Shown one piece after another: positions 17,521-27,206 of a stretch of DNA of 53,056 bases (positions are counted from its first letter, which is position 1; the number at the start of each line of letters is the position of its first letter). The translations under genes and the position numbers were made by a program. The stretch covers positions 1 to 53,056 of the forward strand of contig CAYTGO010000019.1 of the NCBI GenBank assembly GCA_964437425.1, given 5' to 3'. This stretch comes from Scalindua sp964437425 (GTDB lineage: Bacteria; Planctomycetota; Brocadiia; Brocadiales; Scalinduaceae). The notes beneath the pieces are model-generated. The model was not told where the DNA came from and did no database searches. It was given only the letters and a program-made list of their open reading frames with translations.

Positions 17521-20500
17521 TGAACACCTCCTCTGTTGCTAAAACAAGCTCATCGTCACGGTGTTCTTCCTGCCTGATCCGTTCTAATGATTGCTTATAT
17601 TCCATTGGCATAACTTTAACAAATAGTGGCAGACGACTATCCCAGTTATCAAGGATGTCTTTTGCCCTTGGGCTTTGAGTATATTCATAATGGGTGGTCA
17701 ACAGTGAGTGCAAGAGATTCTTATCATCCTCTTCCCATACGCTCTCCAGATCAACCATGTCCAGGTTACATTTCATACCAAACCATTCATGCTCATCGTA
17801 AACATATGCAATACCGCCACTCATTCCTGCTCCAAAATTGTTACCGGTCTGCCCGATAACTACAACAGTGCCTCCTGTCATATATTCGCATCCATGATCT
17901 CCTACACCTTCAACGACTGCCGTTGCACCGCTATTACGTACTGCAAAACGCTCTCCTGCCATACCGTGCAGGTACACTTCCCCTCCGGTAGCACCATAGA
18001 GGATTACATTTCCTGCAATAATATTTTGATGCGGTTTGAACGTAGATTCTTTATATGGATTGACAATAATTTTACCTCCGGACATTCCTTTGCCTACATA
18101 GTCATTTACATCACCTTCCACACGTATCGTTATGCCGGGGGCGAGGAATGCGCCAAGACTCTGGCCTGCATATCCTTTAAAGTTCAACTGGATCGTATCT
18201 TCCGGTAATCCGGCAGATCCATACTTTCTTGTGATTTCACTGCTGAGAATCGTCCCCACAGTTCTATTAATGTTACGTATCGGTATGTCAATTACTACCG
18301 GTTTCCCTTTTGTTATAGCTTTTTTAGATAATTTGATCAATTCGTTATCAAGTGATTGGGACAATTCATGATCCTGTTTCCTAGTACAATGTAATGTTGT
18401 CTTTCCGTCCGGATCAGGATGTGCTAATAGCGCACTGAAATCCAGCTTTTTAGCTTTCCAATGGTCTATTGCCTCTCTAACTTCAAGTTTATCTACTCGC
18501 CCAACCATTTCATCGACAGTTTTAAAACCCAGTTCTGCCATGTATTCACGCATCTCCTGAGCAAGAAATTTGAAGAAGCGTTCAACGAATTCAGCTTGTC
18601 CGCCAAAATTAGCGCGTAACTCAGGATTTTGAGTTGCCACACCCACCGGGCAGGTATTCAAATGGCATTTTCTCATAAGAACGCAACCCAGTGTAACCAG
18701 AACCGATGTACCAAAACAGTACTCTTCTGCACCAAGCAGTGCTGCAATGATGAGATCTCTCCCTGTTTTCAACTGTCCATCCGTCTGAACAACAATTCTG
18801 TCTCGAAGCTGATTTGCTACCAGTGTCTGCTGTGTATCAGCCAGCCCAAGCTCCCATGGCAAACCTGCATGCATAATACTTGACCATGGAGCGGCACCTG
18901 TACCCCCATCATAACCACTGATCAACACTTGGTCAGCCTTGGCCTTGGAAACTCCTGCAGCAACAGTACCAACGCCCGTGGCAGCAACCAGTTTTATACA
19001 CACCTTTGCTTTGGTGTTAGCACAATGCAGATCGTAAATTATCTGCTTTAAATCCTCTATTGAATAAATGTCATGATGAGGTGGTGGAGAAATCAGTGAA
19101 ACCCCCGGGGTTGTATGTCTCACCTTTGCGATATCAGGGCTTACCTTATGTCCGGGTAATTGACCTCCTTCACCCGGTTTTGCACCCTGGGCCATTTTGA
19201 CCTGAATCTCTTCGGCATTTACAAGGTATTCACTGGTTACACCAAACCGTCCGGATGCAACCTGTTTGATTTTAGAAATTTTCCAGTCACCGTTTGGAAG
19301 CGGTTTGAATCGCTCAGGGTCTTCTCCTCCTTCACCTGAGTTACTTCTACCTCCAATTCGATTCATTGCAATAGCAATTGCTTCATGTGTCTCCTTGCTT
19401 ATTGAACCAAATGACATTGCAGCAGTCATAAATCTTTTCATAATATTCTCAACCGGTTCGACCTCATCTATCGAAATACTTTCAGAATCTTTAAATTCAA
19501 AAAGACCTCGTAACGTTGCAAGTTCCTTTGTCTGGGCATCAACGAGTTGTGTAAACTCTTTGAATATTTTATAGTCGTCATTTCGAGTAGCCTGCTGCAG
19601 CTTATAAACTGTTTCCGGGTTCCAGAGATGTTTCTCTCCACCGTATCTAACAGAATAATATCCGCCTACATCCAGGAATTCATCAGGCTTGCCCTCGGGA
19701 GGGAAGGCGTTACGGTGCCGCGCATAGACCTCCTGCGCAATCTCTTCCATACCGATGCCTTCAACACGGGATGCAGTGTCACAGAAGTATTCATCAATAA
19801 CTGATCTATTAATTCCAATTGCTTCAAATATCTGAGACCCGAAAAAACTTCTTATTGTCGAAATGCCCATACGGCTGAACGACTTTAAAAGCCCTTTTTT
19901 TACCGCTGAAACATAAGCATCCATTGCATCCTCCGGATCTTTATCTTCTACCAGATACTTTTCCTCTGCCATCTCTCTGACCGTACTGAAAGCTACGTAA
20001 GGGCAAATCGCGGTAATTCCAAACGCAATCAGAAGAGAAAAGTGCATCACTTCTCGTGCTTCACCGGTTTCAAGAATCAATCCACATGAGCTGCGCAGCC
20101 CCTTCCTGATCAAGTGATGATGCAGACCTGAAACCGCAAGAAGTGAGGGAATAGCACAACGGTCTTTATCGATATATCTATCCGTCAAGACCAGTATATT
20201 AGCACCATCTGATATATGTCTTTCCGCTTTTTCGAAAATTGAATTCATTGCTGATTTTAAGGCATCACCACCGCCTTGAGCCGGAAATAGAATATCAATT
20301 TTCCTAACCATCAGATCAGGGTGATTTGCATTCCGAATACGCCACATATCTGTTGGAGTTAAAATTGGATGAGACAGTTTGATCTGTTTACAATGTTCGG
20401 GAGTCTCTCCAAGGAACCCGCCTTTTTTCCCTATGTAATTCATCAGGGACATCACCAGCTCTTCACGTAGTGGATCAATAGGGGGGTTGGTTACCTGTGC

Positions 20501-22099
20501 AAAAAGTTGTTTGAAATAGTGAAATAACAGTTGAGGTTTGTTGGACAGCACCGCCAGGGCATTGTCATTTCCCATAGCACCGATCGGCTCCTGACCACGG
20601 CTTGCCATATGGGAAATTGTAACGTTAATATCCTCGTCTGTGTACCCAAACGCATGTTGCTGTTTTCTTAGAACTTCCAAATCTATTTCAGGAATCCTTG
20701 AAGGGTTAAACAGACCACGAAGCTCAATAAGGTTCTCTTTCAAATAGCGACGATATGGAGTTTGCCTGGAAATCTTAGCTTTAATTTCATTATCAGGAAC
20801 AATTCGGTTCTGCTCTAAATCTACAAGAAACATCTTTCCGGGTTGTAATCTTCCGCGTTGTCTAACTTCCTCTCCCGGGATATCAAGTACACCGGTCTCA
20901 GACGCCATGACTATCATTCCATTTTTGGTTACTGTGTATCGAGCCGGCCTCAATCCGTTTCTGTCGAGCAATGCACCGATAAAACGCCCATCAGTAATAA
21001 CAATGGCAGCAGGGCCATCCCACGGCTCCATAAAAGCAGCATGGTATTCGTAAAATGCTCGCTTGTCCTCACTCATGTAATATTTCTTGCCACAAGCCTC
21101 AGGAACCATCATCATTGCAGAATGTGATAGCGATCTGCCTGACTTGACTAACAGCTCAAAAACATTGTCAAAAACAGCCGAATCACTTCCATATTCATTT
21201 TGAATTACAGGTTTTATTTTTTCTATATCGTCTCCAAGCAGTTCAGATTCCAATTTCTTCTCGCGGGCTTTCATTTGATTGATATTTCCGCGAAGTGTAT
21301 TTATCTCTCCATTATGTGCAAGGCATCGAAAAGGCTGTGCAAGGTTCCAGGCAGGAAATGTGTTTGTACTGTATCGCTGATGGATTATCGCAAATGCTGA
21401 TGTAAAACGTTGATCGCCAAGATCAGGAAAGAAAACTGGCAATTGGCTTCCAGTCAGCAATCCTTTATAGACAATTGTTGTATGACTGAGACTGCAGACG
21501 TAGAATTGACTGAAATCGTCATCTGTCCATGACGCGATCTCCTTCTCTACGCATCGCCTGATGACATATAGCTTCCTTTCAAAATCCTCACCCTCGTATT
21601 TTTCGCTGGTAACAAAAAGCTGATGTACTGTTGGTTGTGTCAGACGGCTGATTTCACCCAGCGAATTACCATCGCAGGGGACTTTTCTCCATCCAATTAG
21701 TTTGCAATTTTCAACCTCAACAATTTTCTCTACTTCTTGTTTACACTTTGCAATCTTGGTTTCATCCTGAGGCATGAATAACATACCAACCCCGTATTTT
21801 CCAGGAGCCGGAAGATCAAGATTCTGTTCGGAACAGACTTGACGAACGAATTCATCCGGAATCTGCAGTAACAGCCCACCACCGTCACCTGTAAGCTTAT
21901 CGCTGCCAATCGCACCACGATGTTCTAAATTAATTGAAACTTGAATGGCATTCTTAACAATTGAATGAGTTGGAGTTCCATCAATATTTGCAACAAAACC
22001 GACTCCACAGGCACCATGTTCATTTATCGGATCGTACAGTCCAGATCGTTCGGGTTGTCCTGCCAGGTTTACATTTTTAAAATTTTTGATTTCAAGCAT
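17513..22099 (-). CDS. gltB: glutamate synthase large chain
   Basis: 1528 residues, normal for bacterial GltB. An N-terminal class II glutaminase is expected to be processed to expose C31 (ACGVGF). A central domain and the FMN-binding synthase domain follow, with the 3Fe-4S cysteines in CVLMRKCHLNTCPVGVATQ. The C-terminal beta-helix has the typical GG-x-G repeats (YGATGGEVYLHG, GVGDHGCEYMTGG). With gltD it forms GOGAT, the ammonium assimilation route that pairs with glutamine synthetase. It is first in a gltB-gltD operon. The 167 bases upstream hold a palindromic repeat. Confidence 0.97.
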   Translation of the reverse strand: MLEIKNFKNVNLAGQPERSGLYDPINEHGACGVGFVANIDGTPTHSIVKNAIQVSINLEHRGAIGSDKLTGDGGGLLLQIPDEFVRQVCSEQNLDLPAPGKYGVGMLFMPQDETKIAKCKQEVEKIVEVENCKLIGWRKVPCDGNSLGEISRLTQPTVHQLFVTSEKYEGEDFERKLYVIRRCVEKEIASWTDDDFSQFYVCSLSHTTIVYKGLLTGSQLPVFFPDLGDQRFTSAFAIIHQRYSTNTFPAWNLAQPFRCLAHNGEINTLRGNINQMKAREKKLESELLGDDIEKIKPVIQNEYGSDSAVFDNVFELLVKSGRSLSHSAMMMVPEACGKKYYMSEDKRAFYEYHAAFMEPWDGPAAIVITDGRFIGALLDRNGLRPARYTVTKNGMIVMASETGVLDIPGEEVRQRGRLQPGKMFLVDLEQNRIVPDNEIKAKISRQTPYRRYLKENLIELRGLFNPSRIPEIDLEVLRKQQHAFGYTDEDINVTISHMASRGQEPIGAMGNDNALAVLSNKPQLLFHYFKQLFAQVTNPPIDPLREELVMSLMNYIGKKGGFLGETPEHCKQIKLSHPILTPTDMWRIRNANHPDLMVRKIDILFPAQGGGDALKSAMNSIFEKAERHISDGANILVLTDRYIDKDRCAIPSLLAVSGLHHHLIRKGLRSSCGLILETGEAREVMHFSLLIAFGITAICPYVAFSTVREMAEEKYLVEDKDPEDAMDAYVSAVKKGLLKSFSRMGISTIRSFFGSQIFEAIGINRSVIDEYFCDTASRVEGIGMEEIAQEVYARHRNAFPPEGKPDEFLDVGGYYSVRYGGEKHLWNPETVYKLQQATRNDDYKIFKEFTQLVDAQTKELATLRGLFEFKDSESISIDEVEPVENIMKRFMTAAMSFGSISKETHEAIAIAMNRIGGRSNSGEGGEDPERFKPLPNGDWKISKIKQVASGRFGVTSEYLVNAEEIQVKMAQGAKPGEGGQLPGHKVSPDIAKVRHTTPGVSLISPPPHHDIYSIEDLKQIIYDLHCANTKAKVCIKLVAATGVGTVAAGVSKAKADQVLISGYDGGTGAAPWSSIMHAGLPWELGLADTQQTLVANQLRDRIVVQTDGQLKTGRDLIIAALLGAEEYCFGTSVLVTLGCVLMRKCHLNTCPVGVATQNPELRANFGGQAEFVERFFKFLAQEMREYMAELGFKTVDEMVGRVDKLEVREAIDHWKAKKLDFSALLAHPDPDGKTTLHCTRKQDHELSQSLDNELIKLSKKAITKGKPVVIDIPIRNINRTVGTILSSEITRKYGSAGLPEDTIQLNFKGYAGQSLGAFLAPGITIRVEGDVNDYVGKGMSGGKIIVNPYKESTFKPHQNIIAGNVILYGATGGEVYLHGMAGERFAVRNSGATAVVEGVGDHGCEYMTGGTVVVIGQTGNNFGAGMSGGIAYVYDEHEWFGMKCNLDMVDLESVWEEDDKNLLHSLLTTHYEYTQSPRAKDILDNWDSRLPLFVKVMPMEYKQSLERIRQEEHRDDELVLATEEVFSG

Positions 22100-22143
22100 T
22101 TATAAATCTATTCCATTCCAAAAAATTAGTGACTACTAATATC

Positions 22144-22211
22144 CTTCGACTCCGCTCAGGATGACGTCGCCATATGTACCCGCAACGTTGTCACACTGAG
22201 CGGAGTCGAAG
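22144..22211. repeat. REP-like large palindrome between ridA-like gene and gltB
   Basis: A perfect 16-bp inverted repeat, CTTCGACTCCGCTCAG (22144-22159) and CTGAGCGGAGTCGAAG (22196-22211). After two mismatches the pairing continues with TGAC/GTCA. The ~25-base loop has no coding content. It is the form of dispersed palindromic repeats seen in many environmental genomes. Transcribed from the minus strand it would form a strong hairpin between the two genes. Confidence 0.8.
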
Positions 22212-22266
22212 TGTCAAGTTGAATACCTCAACTGAAAATAAATGCGCTTATCTTAGCAGCAGATAT

Positions 22267-22794
22267 CTATCTTCTTACCTTGTACGCATAGAGAGTAACA
22301 ATCTCAATCTGGTAAGTTTTATTAAGATCCTGACATCCTATAACAGCACGTGTTGGAGAGCATTTAATATATTTTCTATAAATTTCATTCATCTCACCCC
22401 AATAATCAATATTCTTCATGAAGATCATTGAATTAACAACCCTGTCAAAATTTGTATCAGCTTTCTTTAACGCAGCCTTAACGTTCTCAAATATTAACTT
22501 GAATTGGCCTTTAGGATCCAATGTTGGTACTTCACCGTTTTTAGCAATCGGGATGAACCCTCCACAGTTGATCTTTACTGCCTTAATCTTCTGAAGACGC
22601 ACCACATCCTCCTCGAACCAGTCACACATTAATCCAACCTGCCTGGCAGGCTGCTTGCCACCAATTTTTCTTCCATCTGCGATAACCAGATCAAGAAGTT
22701 TATCTCGTGCAGCAAATGGTAGTTTTTGTACGGCCTCTACAGACATCTTATCTAAATCCTTTAGCGTATAATTCTTCTTTGTTGCCTTAGCCAT
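22267..22794 (-). CDS. RidA/YjgF-family protein with N-terminal extension
   Basis: 175 residues. The C-terminal ~110 residues fit the RidA (YjgF/UK114) fold: GQFKLIFENVKAALKKA, then VNSMIFMKNIDYW, then PTRAVIGCQDLN with the conserved arginine that binds the 2-iminoacid carboxylate. Typical RidA proteins have about 130 residues; here some 60 charged residues precede the domain. RidA hydrolyses reactive enamine/imine products of PLP enzymes, but several subfamilies lack this activity. It is transcribed in the same direction as gltBD, from 168 bases upstream, so a link to nitrogen metabolism is possible. Confidence 0.8.
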   Translation of the reverse strand: MAKATKKNYTLKDLDKMSVEAVQKLPFAARDKLLDLVIADGRKIGGKQPARQVGLMCDWFEEDVVRLQKIKAVKINCGGFIPIAKNGEVPTLDPKGQFKLIFENVKAALKKADTNFDRVVNSMIFMKNIDYWGEMNEIYRKYIKCSPTRAVIGCQDLNKTYQIEIVTLYAYKVRR

Positions 22795-23543
22795 CGATAA
22801 TTCCTTTCTTCAAAATTTTCTTTGCTATCGATACAGATTTAAAAGCGATCCACTCTGAATCTACAGCCAGGTTAATAAACTTACTCTGCTGATTTGATAT
22901 CACTGTTCTATCCGAAAATCAAGCATTAATAGTTGTATTGTAATCAAAATTGCATTGAGTTTGTGTATATTGCAATATTGATGCCTGTTATGAAATTTTT
23001 ACATTTATGTATTTAATTACTATGTGTAAGTCTTTATATACATGGAATGTACGGCCATTATATTGAGAAGTAAAAAATAACACTCAATTACATTAGCATC
23101 ATAAAGTGCGCATATATTTCAATATATTCTATTGCTAATCAATTTAGCACGAAATTTATGCGCTGCAACTATCTCTTTTTTATGCTTTGTTAGTATTATG
23201 AAAAAGAGAGAATAGATTTTATGATAATTCAAATAATGAAGAATCCATAAATTTTTGTTCACCGATATATTTGTTACAGATAACTATCAATTAATCTTCA
23301 TATTTGAAAAAGATTCGCCTTTTCTGCTCTTTTTACTGTATTAACGCATTCATTTCGGTTTAAGCAGTTTTAGATCATATCTGAGATAATACAGATTTTT
23401 GACTTCTTGCATCTATTTCCTTATGCAGCTATTGTTTACATTGAACGACTTGGTCAGCCTACGCAAAAAATCATTATTTGGTATGGACATTGCTTCCTTA
23501 CAAACAACACTTACATTTTAGTTTAATCGGAGGGGAAATTATT
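22795..23543. other. long AT-rich intergenic region upstream of aquaporin
   Basis: About 750 bases between the divergent RidA-like and aquaporin genes. No frame shows convincing coding. It should contain two divergent promoters. Toward the aquaporin a TTGACT (23399-23404), 17 bases, TATGCA pair and a sigma-54-like site (23479-23494) are visible. The rest is low-complexity A/T with nothing clear. Confidence 0.6.
23479..23494 (+). promoter_or_regulatory. sigma-54-like promoter for the aquaporin gene
   Basis: TGGTAT, five bases, TTGCT: the GG and GC dinucleotides are separated by exactly 10 bases, as needed at -24/-12. The match differs from the common TGGCAC-N5-TTGCT at two positions. A start site near 23505 would leave a 40-base leader with the GGAGG ribosome site. 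Such short matches also arise by chance. Confidence 0.35.
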
Positions 23544-24428
23544 ATGGATAATTCCAGTGAGCAGCAATTAGGACCGTTTGAGAGACTCGCTTTAATGTTT
23601 GGCGGAGAAGGCGGTAAAGGTACTGCCTGCTTGGCTTCCGCATCAGAAAACTACAAAAAATATTTGGCAGAGTTATTAGGAACTTTTGCCCTGGTATTCG
23701 TTGGGTCAGGGTGTGTATGTGCAGACTACTATTTAGTAAAAAGCGGCTCTCAGGGTTTTGGACTTTTGGGGATCGCCATTGCATTCGGTTTTGTTGTTGT
23801 GGCCGTTGCATATTCACTAGGCTACATTTCTGGTGCACATATAAACCCTGCTGTAACAGTGTCCATGGTAGCGACAAAGAGAATGAAAGCTGGCGTTGGT
23901 GTCATGTATATAATCTCGCAGGTAGTTGGTGCAACATTTGCCGGTTACTTGCTTAAGTTACTGTTTCCGGAAGCCCTGGCCAGTGTATTCCTTGGAACGT
24001 GCGTACTGGGCTCAAGTGTTAGTATATCACAGGCAATTGGAATGGAAGCAGTGATAACATTCCTATTAGTCTTTGTCGTATTTGCAACAGTTATTGACAA
24101 AAGAGCTACACCTGCATTAGCCGGATTGGCGATAGGGTTTGTTGTTCTATTTGGTGTAATGGTAGGGGGTGCAATAAGTGGAGGATCAATGAACCCGGCA
24201 AGGGTTTTTGGCCCTGCAATGGCTTCAGGTCATTTTGCAAATCATTATGTATGGTGGATTGGACCAATTATTGGTGGTCTATTTGCGGGATTTACTTATG
24301 ATCTGTTTTTCTCTGAAAAGAAGGAACAACTCTCTCTCACAAGTAGAACAGTAAATAAAAAGTCAGTGAATAGAATAAGAAAATCAAATAACGGGAAACT
24401 CGGGAATAGGCGCCCAACTCTGGCGTAA
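23544..24428 (+). CDS. MIP-family aquaporin / channel
   Basis: 294 residues from the ATG at 23544, chosen because GGAGG lies 10 bases upstream; the open frame extends further up but without such support. Six membrane helices and the two NPA half-helices are visible: GAHINPAVT and GGSMNPARV. The protein therefore conducts water or small neutral solutes across the inner membrane. The N-terminal ~35 residues and the basic C-terminal ~35 residues are longer than in E. coli AqpZ. It stands alone. The neighbouring gltBD operon is on the other strand, so a role in ammonia or water flux cannot be decided. Confidence 0.92.
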   Translation: MDNSSEQQLGPFERLALMFGGEGGKGTACLASASENYKKYLAELLGTFALVFVGSGCVCADYYLVKSGSQGFGLLGIAIAFGFVVVAVAYSLGYISGAHINPAVTVSMVATKRMKAGVGVMYIISQVVGATFAGYLLKLLFPEALASVFLGTCVLGSSVSISQAIGMEAVITFLLVFVVFATVIDKRATPALAGLAIGFVVLFGVMVGGAISGGSMNPARVFGPAMASGHFANHYVWWIGPIIGGLFAGFTYDLFFSEKKEQLSLTSRTVNKKSVNRIRKSNNGKLGNRRPTLA

Positions 24429-24458
24429 TGTAAAATCTTTATTATCTTTAATTTGGTT

Positions 24459-24471
24459 GCGGCTCTGCCGC
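24459..24471. repeat. short GC hairpin between aquaporin and decarboxylase genes
   Basis: GCGGC-TCT-GCCGC forms a small stem-loop in an otherwise AT-rich spacer. It has no T run, so it is not a convincing terminator. It may be a remnant of a dispersed repeat. Confidence 0.3.
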
Positions 24472-24553
24472 GCTATGATTATACTAAAAGGAGACAAGAT
24501 AACAGACAATTCATTATGCAGATAGATTCTATCTGTGAGAAAAGAGTGGAATT

Positions 24554-26188
24554 ATGGCAGCTGCTAAAACCATAGGAGATTACCTTATTCAAAGACTTTA
24601 TGCCCATGGAGTCAGGCACGTATTTGGTGTGCCGGGTGATTACGCTCTGAGTTTTTTCCACGAACTGGAATCCAGTGATTTACAGGTAGTAAACACATGT
24701 GATGAGCAGGGAGCCGGTTTTGCAGCTGATGCTTACGCACGTATAAAAGGGCTGGGGGTAGTTTGTGTTACATACTGCGTAGGTGGCTTGAAGGTGGCAA
24801 ATACTACCGCTCAGGCCTTTGCTGAAAAGTCTCCGGTTGTTGTGATAAGTGGAGCACCGGGTACAAACGAAAGAATTAAATCACCGCTTCTACACCACAA
24901 AGTTCGTGAGTTCGATACGCAACTAAAGGTCTTTGAGCAAATCACAGTAGCCTCAACTGCACTCGACAATCCCCAGACAGCATGCCGTGAAATTGATCGT
25001 GTTATAGATACTGCTTTATGCCACAAGAGACCAGTATATATTGAACTGCCACGTGATATGGTTTCTGCTAAACCGCTGCCGGATTATTCACCTTCTGAAA
25101 CGCCTTTACCTCGTGATGATGATGCCCTTAATGAAGCACTGTTTGAGGCAGAAAAGATTATTAACTCATCTAAAAAACCCGTAATAATTGCCGGAATAGA
25201 GTTGCATAGATTTGGGATTCAGGATGATTTACTTAAGTTCATTGAGAACACACACATTCCAGTCGCTGCTACACCTCTTAGCAAATCTGTTATAAGTGAG
25301 CATCATCCTCAATATATGGGGGTTTATGAGGGAGCTATTGGTCGTGAAGAAGTAAGAGAGTATGTAGAATCAAGTGATTGCCTGATCCTTATGGGCACAT
25401 TTATGACAGATATAAATCTCGGTATGTTTACAGCACATCTTGATCAGGGACGATCTATATATGCAACCAGTGAAAAAATATACATACGTTATCATGCTTA
25501 TGAAGATGTGGAATTATGTGATTTTATCAAAGGGCTTTTAAAGATCAATATCAAAATGCAAGAGGACACGGACATTCCTCGTCCGGTGCCTCACCAAACA
25601 CTCCAACCGGTTGTTGGAAAGAAGATCACAGTAAAATATCTGTTCCAGCGTCTTAACGCATTTCTGGATAATAATACTGTAGTCATCGCAGATACGGGAG
25701 ACGCAATGTTTGGTGCCATGGACATGGCAATACACAGTGAGACGGAGTTTCTTGCACCTGCGTATTATGCGTCAATGGGATTTGCCGTTCCGGGAAGCCT
25801 GGGGGTACAATTGGCGAATTCCAATCTGCGGCCTCTTGTATTGGTTGGAGATGGAGCTTTCCAGATGACAGGCATGGAACTGTCTACTGCTGTAAGATAT
25901 AAGCTTAGTCCAATCGTTATTATCCTGAATAATAGTGGTTATGGGACTGAACGTCCTATGCTGGATGGCCTTTTTAACGATGTAAATTCCTGGGAATATA
26001 GTTCTATTCCTGATGTTCTCAAGGCGGGTAGGGGGTTTAACATTAAGACGGAAGCCAACCTTGATGAAGCACTGCAGCTCTCCGGAAAATATACTGAAGA
26101 GATCTGTATACTCGATGTGCAGATAGATCCTGATGACTCATCACTGCCTCTTCAACGTATGACCAAAGCATTTGCCAAGCGTATATAA
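24554..26188 (+). CDS. ThDP-dependent 2-oxoacid decarboxylase (pyruvate/indolepyruvate type)
   Basis: 544 residues, normal for the PDC/IPDC family. The N-terminal domain has the catalytic glutamate in TCDEQGAG and the family-typical His-His pair (LLHHKV). The C-terminal ThDP site is VGDGAFQMTG followed by IILNNSGYGTE. The enzyme decarboxylates a 2-oxoacid to an aldehyde without oxidation. Substrate could be pyruvate, indolepyruvate or phenylpyruvate; the sequence alone does not decide. The two HH residues separate it from acetolactate synthase. Its neighbours do not form an obvious pathway. Confidence 0.88.
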   Translation: MAAAKTIGDYLIQRLYAHGVRHVFGVPGDYALSFFHELESSDLQVVNTCDEQGAGFAADAYARIKGLGVVCVTYCVGGLKVANTTAQAFAEKSPVVVISGAPGTNERIKSPLLHHKVREFDTQLKVFEQITVASTALDNPQTACREIDRVIDTALCHKRPVYIELPRDMVSAKPLPDYSPSETPLPRDDDALNEALFEAEKIINSSKKPVIIAGIELHRFGIQDDLLKFIENTHIPVAATPLSKSVISEHHPQYMGVYEGAIGREEVREYVESSDCLILMGTFMTDINLGMFTAHLDQGRSIYATSEKIYIRYHAYEDVELCDFIKGLLKINIKMQEDTDIPRPVPHQTLQPVVGKKITVKYLFQRLNAFLDNNTVVIADTGDAMFGAMDMAIHSETEFLAPAYYASMGFAVPGSLGVQLANSNLRPLVLVGDGAFQMTGMELSTAVRYKLSPIVIILNNSGYGTERPMLDGLFNDVNSWEYSSIPDVLKAGRGFNIKTEANLDEALQLSGKYTEEICILDVQIDPDDSSLPLQRMTKAFAKRI

Positions 26189-26225
26189 TAGACATTTATA
26201 CTATTACATTCTAAATTCTTTTATA

Positions 26226-26265
26226 ACTTTAGTCACTTTAGTTCACTACACACTTTAGGCACTTA
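26226..26265 (+). repeat. imperfect short tandem repeat (unit about CACTTTAGT)
   Basis: ACTTTAG, CACTTTAG and CACTTTAGG follow one another with small spacers in the gap between the decarboxylase and sirtuin genes. No function is evident. Confidence 0.45.
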
Positions 26266-26286
26266 TTTATTCAGAACACTTTTCCG

Positions 26287-27057
26287 ATGGAACATACCGA
26301 TATCAACAATTCAATAGACGCCTTCAAATCTGCAGTCAATAAGAGTAAGAAGATTGTTGGTTTTACCGGTGCAGGCATAAGTACCGAATCCGGGATCCCC
26401 GATTATCGTAGTAAGGGTGGTATCTGGGATAAATTTCAACCTGTATATTTTGAAGAGTTCGTCTCAGACAAAAAGAAGCGACTGCTTTACTGGCAGAGAA
26501 AACAGGAGTTGTGGAAAGACCTGATCAACGCCTCTCCCAATACGGGTCACATGTTTTTCAAAGAGCTCTATGATAAAGGCAAACTTGCAGGGCTCATCAC
26601 GCAGAATATAGACGGTCTTCACGAGAAAAGCGGATTAGCAAAAGATATAATAGTAAATCTGCATGGTACCAATTTAGAAGTTGCATGTATTGACTGCGAC
26701 TTTACCGTGCCATCTGAGGATGTATTTGAGGGCTTAAACCTGGATGAGGGAGTTCCGATATGTCAGAAATGCAAGGGTCTTATGAAACCTGCCACGATCT
26801 CTTTTGGTCAGCAATTGAGAGTGAAAGATCTGGACAGGGCAAATGAACTGTCAGGTTCCTGTGACCTCATGATTGTAATCGGTTCTACGTTAGTTGTACA
26901 ACCGGCAAGCTCTTTCCCTTCAATTGCAAAAGAGGACGGTGCACTTCTTGCCATTATAACCCTTTCTGAAACACCTCTTGATTCCAGTGCCGATTTTTTG
27001 TTTCATCTTAAGGTAGAAGATTTTGTACGACTACTTAGCCATAATCCTCCGCTTTAA
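26287..27057 (+). CDS. NAD-dependent protein deacylase, Sir2 family
   Basis: 256 residues. NAD-binding motifs GFTGAGIST-ESGIPDYR and TQNIDGLH are intact. The catalytic histidine is in NLHGT, and a zinc site is formed by CIDC and CQKC. The position usually occupied by FGE reads FGQQ. Sirtuins remove acetyl or other acyl groups from lysine with use of NAD+; in bacteria acetyl-CoA synthetase is a known target. No obvious Shine-Dalgarno precedes the ATG, which lies 98 bases after the decarboxylase gene. Confidence 0.93.
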   Translation: MEHTDINNSIDAFKSAVNKSKKIVGFTGAGISTESGIPDYRSKGGIWDKFQPVYFEEFVSDKKKRLLYWQRKQELWKDLINASPNTGHMFFKELYDKGKLAGLITQNIDGLHEKSGLAKDIIVNLHGTNLEVACIDCDFTVPSEDVFEGLNLDEGVPICQKCKGLMKPATISFGQQLRVKDLDRANELSGSCDLMIVIGSTLVVQPASSFPSIAKEDGALLAIITLSETPLDSSADFLFHLKVEDFVRLLSHNPPL

Positions 27058-27206
27058 TACTGCTCACCCCAAGATATACATTCACCTTGACAAAGATAAC
27101 CATAATGATTAAAAAGAGTCATTAATGTGGCGATTAACAAGAGAACGCTATCATGCTTCATAAATTTTTTTATCAAGAAAACAATAAATGAGAAAGGGCG
27201 CACTTA

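Noticed and set aside
17708..18208. Plus-strand open frame of about 166 codons inside gltB
   Set aside because: It is antisense to the strongly conserved C-terminal domain of GltB and has no ribosome site or recognisable protein features.
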